Source: an uncultured Eubacteriales bacterium
GTDB lineage: Bacteria; Bacillota; Clostridia; Oscillospirales; Oscillospiraceae
Direction of reading: 5' to 3'
Assembly (NCBI GenBank): GCA_900545925.1
Contig: URAZ01000012.1
Location: forward strand, 1-64,000
DNA: 64,000 nt
The position numbers and the translations under genes are program-made. The notes below the pieces were generated by a model that made no database searches, was not told where the DNA came from, and worked only from the letters and a program-made list of their open reading frames with translations. This document shows positions 60,818 to 64,000 of this stretch, in pieces. Position 1 is the stretch's first letter; every line of letters begins with the position of its first letter.

Positions 60818-61300
60818 TCAGCCGTGGCCTTCGGCGGCTAGCATGTGCATGGCGTGTTCAAGCGCACCGAGAACGGCGGAGAGATTCTCCCGCGCAGCCT
60901 TTTCTGAACCGGGAAGATTCAGGATCAGACTGCTGCCGCGCGTTCCGGCTACAGCGCGCGAAAGCATGGCGCGGGGCGTGGCTTTCAGACCCTCGACCCA
61001 CATGGCGACCGGAATAGCGCGGATCTCGCGGTCGAGCACAGCAAGCGTCGCCTCCGGGGTCACGTCGCGCGGGGAAAGCCCGGTGCCGCCGGTGGTCACG
61101 ATAAGGCCGATCTTTTTTTCGTCCGCGCACGCACGAAGTTCCGCGCTGATCTGCTCCGCCTCATCCGGGAGCATGGCGGTATGCACGACAGAAAAACCCA
61201 TCCCTTCCAGCATCGCGCAAACGGCGGGGCCACTGGTATCCTGCCGAAGTCCCTGGCTGCCAAGGTCGCTGACGGTAATGACTGCTGCTGTGTAACTCAT
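60818..61300 (-). CDS. MoaB/Mog-type molybdopterin protein
   Basis: 160 residues of the molybdopterin-binding fold: Thr-Thr-Gly-Gly-Thr-Gly-Leu-Ser-Pro-Arg-Asp-Val-Thr-Pro-Glu-Ala is the diagnostic loop, and Asn-Leu-Pro-Gly-Ser-Glu-Lys-Ala the late one. The activity is adenylylation of molybdopterin before metal insertion. Its start overlaps the stop of the IclR gene. With the ModBC remnants beyond the regulator it marks this as a former molybdenum locus. Confidence 0.92.
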   Translation of the reverse strand: MSYTAAVITVSDLGSQGLRQDTSGPAVCAMLEGMGFSVVHTAMLPDEAEQISAELRACADEKKIGLIVTTGGTGLSPRDVTPEATLAVLDREIRAIPVAMWVEGLKATPRAMLSRAVAGTRGSSLILNLPGSEKAARENLSAVLGALEHAMHMLAAEGHG

Positions 61301-62076
61301 ATCGGTTCCTCCTGCTTTTGATAGCCCAGCGCCGTCGAAATCATGCGGGCAGTGTCCTGCACGCAGTTGACGGCGACCTGAAATTCGTCTGAATGGACAC
61401 TGCGGAACATGCCGATCACGCCGACAGTATACCGCACCTCACCCTCGACAGTATAGACCGGCGCAGAAATGGAGCGCAGGCCGATCTTATACTCGCCATT
61501 TTCAATCGCGTAGCCGTTTGCACGGCACGCATCCAGTTCCTGCATCAGTTTCTGCACATCCGTCACGGTATACGGCGTAAAAGGCGCCAGCGAGAGACGC
61601 CGGAGCAGGCACTCAGCCTCCTGCGGCGGGCGGCTTGCCAGAAAGACCTTCCCCTGTGAGGTGCAGTAAATGGGAAGCCGCGCACCAACATCGGAGACAA
61701 TGCGAAGCTTGTCCCGCGCCTCGACCTGATCGAGCGTGATGACAGACGTGCCTTCACAGATTGACAGCATCACGGACGCATTGGCCTGCTGTGCCAGCAG
61801 TTCCATATAGGGCCGCGCCACGATCGAAATGTCCCACGAACGTTCCACCTGACGTCCAAATTCAAACAGCCGCAGGCCAAGCGCATATTTCCCATCCGCC
61901 GTCTGTGTCACAACGTCGTAGGCACGCATTGTGGCAAGCAGGCCAAACACGGTACTTTTGGGATAGCCGCTCTTTTGTACCAGTTCCGTCAGCGGCATAG
62001 GCTTTGCCGCCTGATTGAGCAGCTGCAGCAGTTCCATCGCCTTGGCGACAGACAGAATGATGTTTCCATCCAGCAT
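61297..62076 (-). CDS. IclR-family transcriptional regulator
   Basis: 259 residues. Winged helix with Ala-Met-Glu-Leu-Leu-Gln-Leu-Leu and Leu-Val-Gln-Lys-Ser-Gly-Tyr-Pro-Lys-Ser-Thr-Val-Phe-Gly-Leu-Leu, then the GAF-like effector domain ending in Ser-Ala-Pro-Val-Tyr and Val-Gly-Val-Ile-Gly-Met. ATG at 62076 follows AAAGGA by 9 bases; the longer open frame crosses the divergent promoter region. It may control the divergent molybdenum genes: ATCGGACAG occurs twice there (near 62168 and 62232). Confidence 0.9.
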   Translation of the reverse strand: MLDGNIILSVAKAMELLQLLNQAAKPMPLTELVQKSGYPKSTVFGLLATMRAYDVVTQTADGKYALGLRLFEFGRQVERSWDISIVARPYMELLAQQANASVMLSICEGTSVITLDQVEARDKLRIVSDVGARLPIYCTSQGKVFLASRPPQEAECLLRRLSLAPFTPYTVTDVQKLMQELDACRANGYAIENGEYKIGLRSISAPVYTVEGEVRYTVGVIGMFRSVHSDEFQVAVNCVQDTARMISTALGYQKQEEPI

Positions 62077-62201
62077 GTCAGATCGTCCTTTCTTTTCTTG
62101 TCTATCATACCGTGTTCGTTGTTCTTCGTCAAGAACATCCGATAAGGCCGACAGAAAATCCGACAATATCGGACAGTGGGTTTGAATTGGCACATGCCGA
62201 A

Positions 62202-63083
62202 ATGATAAAATATCGAAAACGGAGAGCGGGAGGCATATCGGACAGGAAGCTGATCCGGACAGAAGATGCAGTTGGGCAGGTACTCTGCCATGATATGACA
62301 CAGATCGTCAAGGATAAGTACAAGGACGCCCGCTTCCGCAAGGGTCATGTTGTGACTGAGGCAGACATCCCCTTGCTTCTGAGCATGGGTAAGGAGCATC
62401 TATATCCGCTTGTTAACTCTCTGCGCATCGCCGCCATCAGCGCGGTGGTCGTGTTCTTTGCGGGCATTGCCGCAGCGTATTACATTGCAAAACTCCCGCG
62501 TCTGGTCAAAGGCGTTTTAGACGTATTTCTTACACTTCCGCTGGTATTGCCGCCCACGGTTGTTGGGTATCTTCTGCTGCGCGTCCTGGGCCCGAAGCGC
62601 CTGATTGGCGCGTGGGTGCTGGAGACGTTCGGTATCCGGCTGGTGATGATCTGGTGGTCAGCCATTTTCGCCACAGTCGTGGTCGTGTTCCCGCTGATGT
62701 ACCGCACAGTACGCGGCGCGTTTGAAGCCTTTGACGAGACGCTGGCCTATGCAGGCCAGACGCTCGGTCTGTCCAACACCTATATTTTCTGGCACATCCG
62801 CATGCCCTACTGCCGTCAGGGCGTTCTGGCAGGCGCGGTGCTGGCATTTGCCCGTGCGCTCGGCGAGTACGGCGCAACAAGCATGATTGCAGGCTACACG
62901 CCCGGCAAAACCGCAACCGTTTCCACCACGGTCTATCAGCTTTGGCAGATCAACAACGACGAATTGGCTCTCAAATGGGTCATGGTGAACGTTGGAATTT
63001 CCGCTATCATTCTGCTGGTTGTAAACATGCTGGAAAAGAAGAGTTTATCGGCGGCAGGCCGGAAAAGGAGGCAGTGCGCATGA
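62202..63083 (+). CDS. modB: chimeric MoeA-like N-terminus / ModB molybdate permease
   Basis: About 293 residues. The first 65 (Thr-Glu-Asp-Ala-Val-Gly-Gln-Val-Leu-Cys-His-Asp-Met-Thr-Gln-Ile-Val, then Phe-Arg-Lys-Gly-His-Val and Leu-Leu-Ser-Met-Gly-Lys-Glu-His-Leu-Tyr) belong to a MoeA-like molybdopterin-binding protein. At about residue 67 this runs in frame into a nearly complete ModB: Asn-Ser-Leu-Arg-Ile-Ala and five to six membrane helices with the Glu-Tyr-Gly-Ala-Thr-Ser-Met-Ile-Ala-Gly ATPase-contact loop. No modA is present. This looks like a deletion between two genes. The ATG at 62202 is the best in-frame start, though no strong ribosome binding site precedes it. Confidence 0.8.
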   Translation: MIKYRKRRAGGISDRKLIRTEDAVGQVLCHDMTQIVKDKYKDARFRKGHVVTEADIPLLLSMGKEHLYPLVNSLRIAAISAVVVFFAGIAAAYYIAKLPRLVKGVLDVFLTLPLVLPPTVVGYLLLRVLGPKRLIGAWVLETFGIRLVMIWWSAIFATVVVVFPLMYRTVRGAFEAFDETLAYAGQTLGLSNTYIFWHIRMPYCRQGVLAGAVLAFARALGEYGATSMIAGYTPGKTATVSTTVYQLWQINNDELALKWVMVNVGISAIILLVVNMLEKKSLSAAGRKRRQCA

Positions 63084-63985
63084 GTTTGCTCGTAGATATT
63101 AAAAAAGGCTGGGGAATTTTATGCTCCGCTCCAAATTTGAAGCAAGCAGCGGCACTATGGCTCTGCTCGGCGCATCCGGCTGTGGAAAGAGTGTGACGCT
63201 GCGCTGCATTGCGGGCATCATGACACCGGACAGTGGCCGCATTGTCCTCGACGGCGAGACACTGTTTGACAGTGAAAAGCACATTGATCTCACGCCGCAG
63301 CAGCTGCGCGTGGGGTACCTGTTCCAGCAGTACGCTCTGTTCCCGAATATGACCGTCGCGCAGAACATCCAGTGCGGCATCCGCACCGGAAGCCGCGCGG
63401 AAAAGCAGACGCAGGCTGCCGCGCAGATCCGCCGCTTCCGGCTGGAGGGTCTGGAAAAGAAATACCCTGTGCAGCTTTCCGGTGGACAGCAGCAGCGCGT
63501 CGCGCTGGCGCGTATTCTGGCCTCGGAACCGCGCGTGATTTTGCTTGACGAGCCGTTTTCCGCACTGGATACGTTTCTCAAGTGGAATCTGGAGTTGGAG
63601 TTAGCCGATCTGCTTGCGAACTTTCCCGGCCCGATTCTGTGGGTCAGCCATGATCTCGGTGAATGCTATCGCAACTGCAAAACAGTCTGCGTCATGGAAA
63701 ATGGCCGTTCCGGTGCAGGAACGGATATGCAGGCGCTGGTTCTCCATCCTGCAACACAGGACGCTGCACACAGGGCCTTACAGCGTCGTTGTCTCCCGCG
63801 TAATCCGCGATTTGGATGCGTCGATCGTCCTCCTGCGCCCGGAGCATCAGAACACCCCGCTGCTCCGTACCGCGCTGCCCAAGAACGCGCCCGCAGAACC
63901 GGGTCAGACCATCCGCTTTGACCTTCGCCCGGAAGCATGCCTCTGCTACCCGTCCGAGCAGGCACGAGCAGCCGCTTTCAAATAA
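63080..63985 (+). pseudogene. modC: modC molybdate ABC ATPase, two frame breaks
   Basis: Starts with ATGA overlap on modB. The first codons (Ser-Leu-Leu-Val-Asp-Ile-Lys-Lys) fit ModC, but the frame must move by one base at the A6 run 63101-63106 to continue as Arg-Leu-Gly-Asn-Phe and reach Walker A Gly-Ala-Ser-Gly-Cys-Gly-Lys-Ser, the Leu-Ser-Gly-Gly-Gln-Gln-Gln-Arg signature and Leu-Leu-Asp-Glu-Pro. Near 63770 the sequence shifts again into the third frame, where a TOBE-like end follows (Val-Ile-Arg-Asp-Leu-Asp ... Leu-Leu-Arg). Some 75 residues expected between these parts are missing. A second start at 63121 would omit the first strand. Confidence 0.8.
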
Positions 63986-64000
63986 TCAAAGCAAACAAAA

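Noticed and set aside
63101..63107. programmed frameshift in modC at the A6G run
   Set aside because: A single slip here would restore the first break, but codon phasing is not that of a standard slippery heptamer, no stimulatory stem is apparent, and a second frame break with an internal deletion follows.

Overview
The window looks like chromosomal DNA from an anaerobic, probably gut-dwelling Clostridia bacterium (Oscillospiraceae-like). It is moderately GC-rich, with Gram-positive ribosome binding sites and TTGACA/TATAAT promoters, SLH-anchored surface protein, BlaI/BlaR-type regulators, F-type ATP synthase and amino-acid fermentation genes. The taxon is an inference from gene content and style; no rRNA or tRNA gene was seen.

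Layout. (1) 0.4-8.8 kb, minus strand: a self-contained beta-glucoside PTS operon carrying its own EI, HPr, IIA, IIBC, 6-phospho-beta-glucosidase and BglG/LicT-type antiterminator, led by an Old-Yellow-type ene-reductase. Its leader holds a RAT-like element overlapping a terminator. (2) 8.9-13.8 kb: BlaI repressor, lipoprotein and M56 (BlaR-like) receptor. (3) 13.9-15.0 kb: remnants of an MFS transporter and an AraC regulator fused at a deletion junction. (4) 15.1-19.6 kb: a 1519-residue secreted SLH protein. (5) 19.8-21.2 kb: a YezD-like small protein behind a cobalamin riboswitch, then a LysR regulator. (6) 21.4-27.8 kb: the ATP synthase operon, without a separate delta gene; the C-terminal half of delta is fused to alpha. 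(7) 28.0-30.5 kb: a second BlaI/M56 pair with a clear dyad operator, and a GNAT acetyltransferase. (8) 30.6-39.2 kb, minus: the whole methylaspartate route from glutamate to acetate and pyruvate (glutamate mutase, methylaspartate ammonia-lyase, mesaconase, citramalate-lyase-type CitDEF), with a divergent P-loop/AlaRS-SAD-like protein of unknown role. (9) 40.5-47.7 kb, minus: histidine to glutamate (hutH, ftcD, fchA, hutD, hutU, hutI), so histidine can be fermented to acetate and pyruvate by two adjacent operons. (10) 47.8-51.6 kb: a ribose-type ABC transporter. (11) 52-56.4 kb: two small membrane proteins, CtpA-type protease, greA and lysS with an added tRNA-binding domain. (12) 56.4-58.8 kb: a lower-GC insertion with a LytTR/DUF3021 pair, debris of conjugative elements, repeated CTTACGCCA boxes at both ends, and a displaced, internally deleted second copy of the lysS 3' end. 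(13) 58.9-64 kb: argS, a MoaB/Mog protein, an IclR regulator, and a decaying molybdate locus (a MoeA-like/ModB chimera and a frameshifted modC).

The most notable items are the delta-alpha ATP synthase fusion, the autonomous PTS/ene-reductase operon with a Ser46-less HPr and a visible antitermination switch, the lysS tail replacement, and the unexplained P-loop/SAD protein next to the glutamate fermentation genes.
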